The position numbers were made by a program, and so were the translations under genes. The notes under the pieces were generated by a model that did no database searches, was not told the DNA's origin, and saw only the letters and a list, made by a program, of their open reading frames with translations. DNA of 31,903 bases from Lactifluus volemus (Eukaryota; Basidiomycota; Agaricomycetes; Russulales; Russulaceae): contig WTXI01000385.1 of assembly GCA_022376515.1 (NCBI GenBank), positions 1-31,903 on the forward strand. The letters are read 5' to 3'. Of the stretch, positions 19,739 to 30,899 are shown one piece after another (position 1 is the first letter of the stretch; each line of letters starts with the position of its first letter).

Positions 19739-20659
19739 ATGTCGTCGGACAACCAGAGCCTATCTCAAGTCACCCGGTCCAAGCTCAGCTCGGTCATTGG
19801 CGGAGGTGCCAAGGACAGCTGCAGCTTGCATCGCTGGGTCCTTCTCAAAAACTCGATCACACGTTTGCTGCCCAGCAGCACCGTCTCTTGCAGTCCTAAG
19901 AATACCTCTGAGGTCATTCCCACCTACAACTCCGACGCTGGTGATGAAGATGAAGAGGTGTGTTTCGAAGTAGAACACGACTCTTTCATCTATCCCGATG
20001 CCCGCAAACTTCTTGATAATCCCTGCAGCGTGAACGACGACAGCTCTGAGAGTCAATGGTTTGACTCGCTTCTAGAGTCGCTCGAACACGAAGATTCTGC
20101 AGACCCCAATGAACCTGTTGCTCTTCTTCATGTCGGCGACGACGACGACGAGGATGATTTGTCTCTTTTAACCCCCTCAGCATCTCCCATGTCTTCCACC
20201 GATGACCTCGGCCACCCCGTGTATAATAATACTCCCATCTCTATGCCATACCCTGTTGTCTATCCACCCTACAATCCCCCTTTGTTAAGTCTCCTCGAGC
20301 TTCAACCCCTTAATACCTCCCTTGACTCTGGCTATCCACCATTCAACGTTGCGCTACCTTATTACGCTGAGGATGACATCGACGACTTGCCTGTGCCGGA
20401 CACGGTCGAGGACCTTTCGGATGACGAGTCCGATGCAGTTTCCACCCCCACTACGGATGTGCGCTTGCCGTCCATATCTCTTGTCGACACGAGTGCGAGG
20501 TCTTCGGAGCGCGCACGGTACCATGTTGACCCGCAGGTGTACGTTAACGCGGACAATTCCTATTTCCACCACCCCCTTGAGCTCGACCCCCTTCCATTCC
20601 CCCACGATACTGTTACTTCCTCGCACGGCTTTGAGAGTGTCTACGCCCAAGAGTGCTAG
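19739..20659 (+). CDS. unrecognised acidic, largely disordered protein, 306 residues
   Basis: Single-exon frame with no stop for 306 codons. Residues about 30-45 include a basic/hydrophobic HRWVLLKNSITRLLP. Next are the acidic stretches DAGDEDEEVCFEVEHDSFIYPD (60-85, shortened here) and SESQWFDSLLESLEHED (about 104-120). A run of Asp (GDDDDEDDLSLL) comes at about 133-144. A Pro/Tyr-rich centre (PYPVVYPPYNPPLLSLLE, about 170-190) is followed by DDIDDLPVPDTVEDLSDDESD (about 213-233, shortened). There is no signal peptide or membrane segment. Short hydrophobic-acidic patches of this kind resemble transcription activation domains or linear binding motifs, but I recognise no family and infer no function. 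A strong-looking promoter and long leader suggest regulated, possibly high expression. Confidence 0.75.
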   Translation: MSSDNQSLSQVTRSKLSSVIGGGAKDSCSLHRWVLLKNSITRLLPSSTVSCSPKNTSEVIPTYNSDAGDEDEEVCFEVEHDSFIYPDARKLLDNPCSVNDDSSESQWFDSLLESLEHEDSADPNEPVALLHVGDDDDEDDLSLLTPSASPMSSTDDLGHPVYNNTPISMPYPVVYPPYNPPLLSLLELQPLNTSLDSGYPPFNVALPYYAEDDIDDLPVPDTVEDLSDDESDAVSTPTTDVRLPSISLVDTSARSSERARYHVDPQVYVNADNSYFHHPLELDPLPFPHDTVTSSHGFESVYAQEC

Positions 20660-23600
20660 TGCTTAGTGCTGGACAAGGACCCTTTCCCCACTACTGTAAA
20701 TATCCCATCCCATATCTGCATGCTTTCCCCTCTTCCCCCCCCCCCCCCCCCCCTGCACTTTCGTATGACATATCTGACCACTTTCCATCTCTGCTTTCTT
20801 GTCGTTGACATTATTCTGTTTTTCCTTCGTTCTTCGGGAATTCTAGTTGCCAATCATCGGTCTTATTGATGTGCGTTGCTCGCGCGACTCTCTTCGCGTG
20901 TTTCCGCATCAACGCAAGTCTGGAACGTGATCGCGTGATCGCCGGCCACCATGGCAGTTGCTTGGGAGAACTATACCATAACAGGCAGGAACGATAAGGG
21001 ATCTGAGATACGGAGTTTAACTTTGCACATCCCTGGCACTGACATGATTTCACAATGCCGTGACAATGCCGTGGCTTACGGTCTTACCTCTCTGGTTGAC
21101 AAGTATTGTGGTTGTAAGGGTGTCTTGGTAGCAGAACAATGTGAGAGGTCTCTTAAACCAGTCTAGTCATCGGAGACAACGAAGCCGCGGGAACAAAAAA
21201 TTGCCAAACACGGGGACCGACCCGAGAAAAAAAATGGAGGTACCTTTACCGGACAGTTCCGCGCGTCAAAGCTCTATCGGTTGCCTACAACCGGTACGGG
21301 GTTTTCCTTTCCCACCATTTCCCATCCAAATGCCAAATAATTACTTAGGCCTATGGTACTCAAAATCTATTTGACTAAGCCCCCTTCTGCGCGGGAAATA
21401 CGGGCTTTTATCCTTTGGAACACCGTGTCGTGTAAGGGTTCCCCGTGGGTGCCCCCCCCCGTTTCCTCTCGGCAAAAGCCAGCCAACTTTTGCTGAACCG
21501 GCATTTGACGGTTGACGCGCGTTGACGGTTCATTGTTTACGGAAGGGACGCGGAGCGCCCGGAGTGGAGCGTGATGTGTTTCAAATGTTTACGCATACAC
21601 TGGTAAGACCCAATTGAGCTGCTGGGGAGGGGCAGCAGGTGAGTTACAGTATGTGTATGTGTATGTGGGGGGGGGGACCGGTGAGGTTAGGAACTTATTG
21701 TTGTTGTTTAGATGAAATTTAAAAAGTTGGGGTGATAATCATAAAATGATGGCCTATCACAAAAGTCGCTCGCTCGGTCCTTGTAGCAGGGGGGGGGGGT
21801 CTCATGCTCTGAGGGGTGGTGCCATACAAAGTATAATGATCCCAGTCATGGGCTCGATCAACGCGAACCTGAGAGTAAGTGGCTGTCTGCCTGGAGGTAA
21901 GTGGCTGGTCTGTTGAGGTTGGAGTAAAATCCCCCCCCCTCGCTCCGAGTTCCGAGATACTGTACAGGGTACAGTACAACTCCCCGGCCGCCCACATTCG
22001 GCTCCGGCCCATCGGTCGGTGGCAATTCCCGTGCGGCGCGGCGCGGGTGTGTGTGTGTGTACAGGCCTTTTTCAGGTTCACTCGAGTTTTCGTTCCAGCG
22101 TCAAACAAAGACAGGGCGCCTTTTGTCCGAAAACCCTCCCCCCCCAAAAAAAAAAGCTGTAAAGAATTAGGCGACATTTGCAAGATACAGTGGTGTATTG
22201 CTAATTTATTTATTTTTTACATACATCTGAGAGACTTGGTGCCCCGCTTCCTCCATGAACAAGCAGGTATACTTGATGACTCCACTACCACTCTATCTAC
22301 CAATCACGTTTTGTTGCCGCAATGTGTTGGTTTTTGACTCGTACAAAAAGAAACGCGACTCATCATCGATGCGTCATCATCGCCGGTTCTGAATCATTTC
22401 TGCCTCCTCGAAAGTGTTTAATAACTTTGTTTTGTTTGGTGATCGACGATCAATAGGAAATAAAAATAAAAATACAACAAACAGATCACGCCAAGAGGTC
22501 CATACACCGCCGCCGCGAAAAGTTAAGTTGCGGACTGCGCATGCCGTCTTTTATTATTTTTATCGGTTATGAGACCCGTTGCGTTTACAGCAATCAGGGT
22601 CTTCACACTTGTTGTGAGGACCCCCTTGTATAGCGCTGTGCAAAAATGGTGGCGGCGCTTACTGGCTCTTAGCCCTGAAATTCGGTGTTATTTTAGTAGA
22701 CAGACACAGACACATCATCAAGCGCCTGACGATCTTCTGCTGCCGCTCTTGACACTGACAGGCCCCACGGTAGAAGCGGTGTGACTCTCGTACGGTAGTA
22801 GTAGTAGTAACGTGGGGTTGTGGGCGGTGCTGCTGTACGCGCGCTCAGAGAGAGGAGACAATTGACATGCGTCACGGAAAGGTTTGCGTGCTTCGCGGAA
22901 ACGGCGATAGAGAGGAGGAAATGGAACTGCAATTTTGAATCATCATCGTCACATTTTTACGATGTGGTGGTGTTCGAAACCGTTTTTGGTCCCAATTTGC
23001 AATTTAGAGAGTATAGGTAAAGTTTATATATGGGGAAAAACCCGAGTTTTCGCTTCAGTTGGGGGTCTAGAGTGCTCGATGCTGACGGCATGATAATGGG
23101 GTATGGTCAATAAGAAGGTATCCGTTTATCCTTTAACGTTTGCGAGATAGGACCGAACGGACAAACTACGAAAAAAAAAAAGGTCCTTATCAGCGTTGTT
23201 TGTCTCGCTCCTACCATTAGAAGAAGAAAAGGGGGCGACAATCGACTCTGTAATAGTAGAGAATCGTTGGGAGAGATCTGCAAGCAGGCGTCAAAATGAG
23301 TGTGATGGATTTCCCTAGAAACCTTCCGATGATTCGCCCTCTGGTACTATTACCCCCTAGCTGCGGGCTTTAGTGGCTGAGCCAATCAAATGACAGGAAG
23401 GAACTGCGGTATCTTGTCAATTAGTCGAAGATCTCTTTTTTAAATGCGGTAATGTGAATACTTTGTAAACGGTTTTCCTTATCTCGAGTCCTCTTTTGAT
23501 ATACTACTGCGACCATGAGTCTTGACCATTTCCGCTAGATTACTACAAGTAGTCGGAGAATTTACGGGATATCTCATATCTTCATTGCCTGCCCCCCTTC

Positions 23601-24507
23601 CCTTCCAATTCTATTACGTCTTCTGGTCAGCCTCTTATGAGGATCAGGTGGGCGAGGGCGTAAATGACGCAAAGCAAAACCTCTCAGCTTTCGACCGCCT
23701 TCCTAATAACGAAGCGCAAAACAGTCACGCCGGCACCGTGTTCCTTACCATTCAAGGCAGAGACTATCGATTGTTGGGGCGTGCCAGTATCCACACAAGG
23801 CAAGGCATTCCATTCCTTTGTGATCATGCGGATAAGCTAGCCATCGGAGAAGATCCAGCGAATTTCCTGTCGTTTCCTCGAATCTGCCAACGAGAGCGGA
23901 GCTCCGGGAAGACATGTACTGTAGTGGATCCCACGAAAACCGAAACCAGTTTACGCCCTCTGACGGTTTGTATACTAGTAGGCCTAGGGCTAGCCCCACA
24001 ACTCCCCACAACGTCATGGGGAAATGGCGCACTGTAGGTGCGCGTGTGTCTTGTATGTTTCCAGCTTCTTTTGAACCTGAAACCTTCTATCTTCTATAAC
24101 CTAAGTTCCCAGTTGGCGATAATGGCGGAGAGAGAGCCCGGTACCTTTCCTTGGCTCTTCACGCCCTTCACCAAGTTCTGACGGCGCTTACGCGAGGTAT
24201 CGCCGGGAAACACGTAGAACTCGCCCCCCCCTCGCGCAAGGCTGACATGTCATCAGACCAGTACTGATTCAGACTACTCACGATTCTAGAATCCAGGTCC
24301 TACTAGTGCTCACGGAAATGGCGGTCTCTATACAAAACTTTAGAGTTTAACCTCGGGACAACAAGTCTTCTTTTACTCCTATTTATGTTACACCGTTGGG
24401 TCCTATCGAGCTGTTGAATACAACTTTACAGCGTGTAAAGTGTGCGTTTGTGTGCGGCAGGTGGCAATTCGAACAGATGGAAACCCCCCTCCCCCCCTTC
24501 TCGCCAA
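20660..24507. other. gene-poor 3.8-kb region rich in homopolymer runs
   Basis: No gene could be supported. The DNA contains many mononucleotide runs: C19 at 20735-20753, C9 near 21452, G10 near 21667, G11 near 21789, C9 near 21931, and C8 followed by A10 near 22138-22155. It also contains (GT)7 near 22047 and a (GTA)5 tract near 22795. Frames of 70-170 codons exist, but the longest (23522-24037) contains no internal ATG and no recognisable motif. One ATG in a strong context (CCACCATGG at 20951) opens a 71-codon frame of unknown nature. Because the conserved genes immediately to the right carry many single-base indels, a gene with broken frames could be hidden here. Confidence 0.55.
20735..20753 (+). 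repeat. poly(C) run, 19 bases
   Basis: Uninterrupted run of C in the 3' flank of the acidic-protein gene. It also sits at the left edge of the low-quality part of the window. Confidence 0.95.
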
Positions 24508-25262
24508 TTACAATTTCTGTATCGCCCAGAGGTCATCACCCACGTAGGTGACCGACTCGACCGCGACGCCCTTGTTGACAGCCTTCATCTCTTCCGTCCC
24601 GAGCTTCGTGAACCCAATTCCGACCGCAAACTCTTACCCTCCGCATCAAACGCGATCGGAGTACCCGCTGGCAGCGCAGCTTCTGCAGGTGGGAGCCAAC
24701 CGCCGCGGACGTCAGGCCGGGACACATCATGTGCGCGCCACCAAGCAAGAAGCGGATCGCGCCGCGGTCGATACGGACATGAGGAAGGATGGATGGATCT
24801 TAATAAAGCGGCAAAATCGAATGGGTGGGATGTGAGGAGGAGAGGAATGGGAGCAATATGATAGCCTCGGCCCCTCCCCACGTAAAAGAAAACTTACATT
24901 TGTGGAGTAAACGCAAAGTTGGGAAATAAGGACCGTCAAAGTGTTGAAAGAATAGGGGCTCGCCGTGTAGAGCGTAGATGGAGAGATGATCTCTGCTAAT
25001 GAAAGAAAGGTGAAACAGGAAATTATGGATTTTTTGATGTGCGACCAACCATTTTACGTGCACGATCGACTCTTTCTTTGGCCATATCTCCTCTAACGTT
25101 TCTGCATCAACCTTCCATGAGAAAGAATAGCCGATCGGATGCCTCGTTGAACAGAAGACTTGACGGGTGTTTGCCTGTAATATCACTAGATGGCTGAAAT
25201 CTCTCCTTTTCTCCATATGACTGATCACGAGTAACAAGGTTGACGGACTTACTTTTGAACAT
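24508..25262 (-). CDS. TMA20: TMA20/MCTS1 translation factor (frames broken in this sequence)
   Basis: MCTS1/Tma20 works with DENR/Tma22 to recycle 40S subunits and support re-initiation. It has an N-terminal DUF1947 domain and a C-terminal PUA domain. Four exons are visible on the minus strand: a 10-base first exon (25262-25253), about 25200-25050, about 24995-24895, and about 24800-24508. Recognisable elements in order are [67 protein letters not shown], then the PUA start [56 protein letters not shown] and the end [10 protein letters not shown]. These lie in different frames. At least four single-base gaps (near 25171, 25116, 24706, 24632), all compatible with a shortened homopolymer, account for the shifts. 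The splice sites are intact, so I infer a working gene in faulty sequence rather than a decayed one. Confidence 0.88.
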
Positions 25263-25659
25263 CCCGGGATGGAGTAGCACGGCAACGCGTGTTGTAGCGA
25301 CTGTTTTTAGTACGTTTTCGTTCAGAGTGTGCGATCGGTGACACGATAACGATGTGAATTCATTCACGTGACGGAAACTGAAGTTCATCATCTAACCGAA
25401 TCAATACATCCGAAGATACAAATTCGTTCTTGTAATCGAAGGCTTCGTTTAGTGTTACATCCAAAATATGACAGGCGCAGCAAAAGAGCAAATAGCGACG
25501 TGAAATAGCGAAGTGGCGGACAATGAACGAGGGTGGACGGGGCAAGGGGGAGGGGAACGAGTGGGTTATGATGATGTCAATGTAATCGTTTAAAGGAAAC
25601 GAGAACAAGAGTATAGGGAATCGTAAGATGTCATGAGATTTCGCGGCACCCTCAAAGGT
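25263..25659 (-). promoter_or_regulatory. CRM1-TMA20 spacer with CACGTG box
   Basis: This 397-bp gap separates the CRM1 stop from the TMA20 start, both on the minus strand. A CACGTG box lies at 25365-25370, about 100 bp upstream of the TMA20 start codon. No gene is seen. The regulatory role is inferred from position. Confidence 0.4.
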
Positions 25660-28600
25660 TCAAATGTCCTCATCCTTATCTTCTAATTGCGACGGTTGAG
25701 CATTCCTGGAATCTTCAAGGCAGCTTCACGTTCCAGCTGCGCCTTGCGCGCCGCCTCTGCTCCTTTTCATCCGAGAAGAGCTCTGCATTGTCGTCCGAGA
25801 ATTCTTTCAGCTGAATGAGGAAATCACGTAGGGCCAGCTTGAAGCGATTGACGTCCGAGTGATATTCTGCCAGATTGAGTACGAAAACCATAATGTCCGA
25901 GCTACGATAGAGTTAGAATAGGCAAGACAAGTCGGAGTACACGGCGTACCTCGACGCATGAGGGAACGCAGACTTCAACAAGTTGGCGGTATAGTCACGA
26001 GCAAACTTGGCATTCGTCATGTTGGGATCATTGACGACGGCCGAGTCGAACAGAGGAGCCTGTATTGTGTCTGTCGCAACCAACTGGACCATACGAGCCA
26101 GGAGCATGCTTTGCAATTTGAATCCGCTCTTGTGATCTGCATCGGTCAAGACGAAGAATGTATCCTGCAGTATGCTAAGATAGTACTGTTGGAAGAACTG
26201 GTTCGCTATTTGAGCGTCTGCGGCGGCGAAGTTGTTGATGATTTCCAGGCATACTGCCGCGGAGATGAACAAAACACGACAAGTCACCAAATCGGGCAAA
26301 CGTACGATTCAAGCCGGTCTCGGCAATGTCTCTCATGGTATGTTTGATCGCCCACACAATGCTATCAATGAAGAGCTTAAACTGCTGTGGAAGAAGGCCC
26401 AGCAATGCTAATTTTTTCTTTCGTCAAGCCAAACCGACTCTTAAAAGTAGTCGTCGACGTACCTGGGAAGCAGTTCAGGTTGATTGCTCGCAGAAGCTTG
26501 AAGAATCCAACACGATGTTCGGGGAACTCTGCAAAGTCTTGGTTGATCATGTTAAGTGTAGGCTCGAAGACTGCTTCAAGAATCGGGGGGACTTGGGGCG
26601 TAAGCAAATTCTAGGAAACAATGAGTCATCTTCTCGGTGTGATAACGATATACCTACGCCAGCCGTGAAGTGATTGTCGACATCACATTCAGAACCTCCG
26701 CATCACGAGCCTCCGGCACATTACGATGATAGTCACCGAGGATTGCGTCCAACAGCGGCGGAATCATGCTGTTGTTAACAGCCTCGAGATCTTCTGCTTT
26801 GCGAATGTATGTCTCGACTAGTTTGAGAATCTCCTTTTTGACTGTCCGCAGCTGACGGATTTTCGGTGTCTTCGTAGCGATTTGCCCTATCACGCATGTC
26901 ATATCAGAGATAGGTCGTAATGAGTACCGATTAGGACTGACCGTCTTTTGCAACCGTCTCGCTGATGATACCACTGACTGCACGATACAGTCCTAACATG
27001 TCCATGTATATAAGGCCAATTTGGGGGAGGAAGAAACTGCCGATGGAGGTGCAAGCTGCGACGTTGGTTTTGAGAACATTCGACAGAATACGCAGATTGT
27101 CAGAATTGCTGAGGACATCCTTGTTTGCGGCAGCCTGAGCCATAAGGGACTCCCACTAATTTACGCGGTTAGGAAACAAGCTTGGGTATATAGAATGACG
27201 GCAACTGACAGCAGCGTTGGGAGCTCCATCAACTTCGCTATGAGTTTCTCTTGCTGAGGCTTGTTTGGTTGCGCCGAGATCATGTAACCGACAGCTTCGT
27301 AAAACGTATGGACTTGCTGTGGGGTGAGATCCACCGTGATTCTGTGGAGTAGCCTTAAGATTTCATCCACAAAGGATCTTGCTCCTGGCTCTGTTGCATG
27401 ACAAAGTGACGCCGGCATTTCTGTGCGATTTTTGATGAATGTGTCGCACGCCATATCCTGCACACCTTCGTGTGTTTCGTGCATGAATTCGAATAGCTTG
27501 TTGACGACAGTTTTAAGGAATTTCCAGTGTGCTTTCAGGAAACGTGGATACTGTCCAACAATATACATGATATCGGACGCAACAACAGCCTTGTTGTCTT
27601 TGCCACGCTTGATTTCGCAGAGGCCGAGAAGATCCTTAATGACGGTGACCAGGAAAACGTTTTTCGGTCTCTTCGTCTAGAAGGGTATGAGATTGAGCCC
27701 AAATTTGACAACGGAGAACGCACTCATCGCCCCGGAAATCGATCCGATAGCCCAACATAGCGTGTTCAAGTTTTGCCATGACCACTCTGTGCCGTCGACT
27801 TGTTTCGCGAGCTTCTCATAAGGATATTTTCCGTGTCGGCGACATCCAAATGGGTAAGGTACACCAAGAGTTCGCGCATTGACTTGTAGAGAACAATAGT
27901 ATCCGACTCTTTCATGAATTCACGAACGATTTCGCCTCTTCGTTCTCAACAATCAGGACTGTTTGTATTTTCAGTTGTATGTGCGATAGCGCCAAGTAGA
28001 AGAACACGAACCTCTTCAGGTTTGACCATTTTTTCAATAACAACAAGTCGCAGGTTTGACAGGACGTCAGAATAAATATTTTTTCTTAGGGATCACCATT
28101 AAGCATATTATGAGCGCCATTGGATCCACCCAGGCTGAGACCCATGAGGAGGCACTGTCACCGATGGGTAAGCTCTGGATTTCGTCGTACAATTCAGCGA
28201 CAAGCTTGAGCCAGTACTCGAGACAGATCTTGAATATTTCGCGCTCATCGACTTGCGATATCTTGACCATGTACAGGTGTGCATTCAGCAAAACGTCCTG
28301 GGTTCGCTCGTTTTCAACGTCCGTAGATGATTCTGAAGGAAGTTGCCAAGGAAGAGTGCGAGACTAAGGATAAACTCTTGACCGGCATCATTCGAGTGTG
28401 CATATGCCTGGGCAATGTTTGTGTTGGGAGGCACCATTCGGTTAATGGCCGTCATGACCATCGAAGAGGGAGACGAATTTTGGGTCATATTCAGGACCAA
28501 CATTGAGAGCAGCAACTTCAGCGAGACATTTCAAGGTGAGGTTGCGGAAGTCAGGTGCTTCGAGAAACTACAAGAAAGAGACCAGTCAACAACAGCGAAA

Positions 28601-29626
28601 GAAGTCACAAAGAGAAGGCTTACGCGTTGGATAAGAACATCCACGATCGTGGGTCTCGAAAATGTAGCCCAAAGGGATCCAGTTCAAGAAGCGAAGTAAT
28701 GTTTCAAGAGTAGCTTTCACCAAGGACGTTTTGGTAGCCTCCTCCAAGATCTCCGCGCAGAGTTGAAGATTCTGAAACTCGCCGCACATTTGGTTCTTGA
28801 GATTCTGATCTTTGTCTGGGTCAATTGCTCGGCTGAATAATCAAAAACTTCTTCGGATAGAAGCCTGAGGATGACCATGTTGTTCTCGCAGAGAGAAAGA
28901 TTCGTCTTGCAAGATTCGACGAGCTCAGGGATGAACGTTGGCCAGTTGTGGGGCCACTCCTGTTCAAGATCTGTGGGCGTCGTGGTAAGCGCGACGCGAC
29001 GCCATAGGAAGAGCTGACAGACTTGGACCAACGCTAGGTTGAGCTTGTTTAATATATGTCTTCTCTCTGCGCAATGTTGCCTCGTCTGAAGCGACCTTCA
29101 CAGTGATACCAATGACAAAGTTACGAACGCCTAGGTTGTAAGAATCTGTAATGAAACTGGTATACAAATTTAACGCGTACCTTGACGTTGCGCCTCTGGA
29201 AGTGTTTTCCACCGGGTGGTGACCAATCTCTCCAGTATTTGCAACCCGATGAACTGAGATTGCTTCACGTCAGTCGCTCACGCAAGATCCGAACTTATGA
29301 CGCACCTTTGTTTGAGGATATGATGATCGTTCCATGATATCCGGTACTCGTGTCCAAGCATCCGGATGTTCTTGAAATTGCGTCAGGATTTGCTGTGCTA
29401 TTTGTTGCTAATGAAGAGGGTAGATAAAGTGTGAGGTGGTGAGGGAAAGATGGCAAAAGTAAATACTAACATCCTTCCTCCTGAACCAGAATAAAGTGCC
29501 ATGACGACATTATCCATGAGGGTAATGTCAAATTCTCGCGAGAAATCCAGCAGAGCCTGTCAAGGAACGCGGATAAACTTTAGTACGAAATAGAAGGAAA
29601 GAAAGGATAAGTAAACTCGCCTCCAT
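25660..29626 (-). CDS. CRM1: Exportin CRM1/XPO1 (frames broken in this sequence)
   Basis: CRM1 is the Ran-GTP-dependent exportin for leucine-rich nuclear export signals. The whole family sequence can be followed on the minus strand: [18 protein letters not shown] (from about 29556), [17 protein letters not shown], the CRIME domain [69 protein letters not shown], the NES-groove region [18 protein letters not shown] and [99 protein letters not shown] and the C-terminal acidic DKDEDI tail ending at 25660. At least ten introns of about 50-65 bp are present. Roughly nineteen single-base indels, mostly losses in short homopolymers, interrupt the frame. The proposed first exon is only ATGGAG and is followed by a GC..AG intron (29620-29557). 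It lies head-to-head with SPC24. Confidence 0.95.
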
Positions 29627-29894
29627 GACTAGCGCAGGATCCTGGATAGAGAAGAATTAGGAAGAAAGATAGAATGAAGAGGAGAAATGGAACGTATAAA
29701 GGCGAGCGAAACCGACCGCCAATCGTTGGTATCCGCTGTTCTGGGGCATAGGGCGTGGATTATGTAATCAATTCGCATCACTGTTTGTAAGCAGGGGTCA
29801 GGGCACTTGTTACGCGTGACGTCAGACCCTCACGTTTATCACGTGGTCTTTCACCCAACTTGTCCATGTGTTGGTCGCGTTTTGAATCGTTCAA
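29627..29894. promoter_or_regulatory. bidirectional CRM1/SPC24 promoter with CACGTG box
   Basis: 268 bp lie between the CRM1 start (minus, 29626) and the SPC24 start (plus, 29895). A CACGTG box is at 29840-29845, 50 bp upstream of the SPC24 ATG. The CRM1-proximal part contains a CT-rich tract on the minus strand (29650-29700) and splice-like sites, so a CRM1 leader intron is possible. Confidence 0.5.
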
Positions 29895-30692
29895 ATGGCT
29901 CTCGACAGCTTTCATGAGGTGATGTGCGTATATTCCCCTTTCTATAACTATATCTAATATAACTGGCTACAGAGAGAACATTCGAAGCATTACAGACCTC
30001 GTCGACCCTGAACCTGACTGCCAACGATCACTGCCATTCATGACCAGATAGACAAGGAAACTACAGAGCGAAGGAAGGAGCTGGAACAAGCTCACGCGAA
30101 CCTGAAAGGTCTGTCTCCTTTTATCGACCTCTAGCATTATCTGATCCGATGTATCTCAGCCCTTGCACGTATCCTTGATACCGCCCGCACCTCCTCTACG
30201 CGTCCTCCCGGTGTGCCTTCTGCAGAGCAACACGCGGACAACCTGAAACGCCTTCAACATACGAAGATATCCCTTTCCAAGGCCCTTAACGATGCAGAGA
30301 GCACCGTCGCGAACAAACATTCGGAGCTCAAGCGACTCAAGGACGACCTCCGCCAGTTGGAAGAGAGTGATCCTGCCGCAGGAGCACGAGCTCGACGGAA
30401 GTGCGTGAGTACCACAGTTTGTCCGCGCTCCGTTGTAATTATTTTTTTGCTGACACGATTGACTAGTTTGCGGTTACAAATATACCAAGGTCTTGGGAAT
30501 CGAACCGATTCTCGACGAGAAAGGTAATCTCGATCGCGTGCTAGTTGGTGAGTATCTGCTGTATCGTGCAAATTTACCAACTATATTGGTTGTGCAGAGA
30601 GCATGTCTCGTGATATACATGTGGTGAAATGGAACAACAACATTCCGGAAGAGGATCTCGTCGAACAGGTTTGGAAGTTAAGCTTATTGTGA
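29895..30692 (+). CDS. SPC24: Kinetochore protein SPC24 (frames broken in this sequence)
   Basis: Spc24 pairs with Spc25 to anchor the Ndc80 complex to the inner kinetochore (Mis12 complex, CENP-T). Five exons are inferred: 29895-29923, about 29973-30108, 30160-30411, 30467-30547 and 30598-30692. The N-terminal half is coiled coil: ENIRSITDLVDPEPDCQ, HDQIDKETTERRKELEQAH, ARILDTARTSS, then KALNDAESTVANKHSELKRL and KDDLRQLEESDP. The C-terminal globular RWD-like domain shows HELDGSA, LRLQIYQGLG, PILDEKGNLDRVLV and DIHVVKWNNNIPEEDLVEQV, ending in WKLSLL. The acidic-Leu-Asp-Gly element followed by LRL-x-IY-x-GLG is typical of Spc24. Frame changes near 30022 (one base short), 30383 and 30497 (one base extra each) are needed. 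The assignment rests on this C-terminal pattern plus coiled-coil layout. Confidence 0.8.
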
Positions 30693-30899
30693 TCATGGTT
30701 TCAAGTTATTCGCCTACAAGGATGTAGCGTGGTTATTACAATGCTGAAAGTTGACTACGCCTGTACACCCCAAACGTGAAGGTATCTCAAATTTTTTTAA
30801 TACGATGGAAAAAAATTCGAAGACCATGCATAAATATTATGTGCCCATCATATCACCGTATAATGTTTCCAAGTTATGGAACTGACTAGAGCACCCACA

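Noticed and set aside
20354..20650. minus-strand frame rich in Val/Arg
   Set aside because: It mirrors the Asp/Ser-rich acidic-protein gene on the other strand.
21719..22183. 154-codon minus-strand frame
   Set aside because: It runs through microsatellite and homopolymer tracts, reads as His/Thr and Pro repeats, and shows no motif.
23522..24037. 171-codon open frame, longest in the gene-poor region
   Set aside because: It begins at a TTG with a stop two codons upstream, contains no ATG at all, and shows no family motif or coding-like bias.
24508..25262. programmed frameshifting in TMA20
   Set aside because: The shifts are several, unrelated in context, and shared in kind with three neighbouring genes. 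No slippery heptamer with a downstream structure was seen.
25660..29626. CRM1 as a pseudogene
   Set aside because: Splice sites and amino-acid sequence are conserved throughout and only single-base, mostly homopolymer, indels break it. The three neighbouring genes show the same pattern, which points to sequence error.
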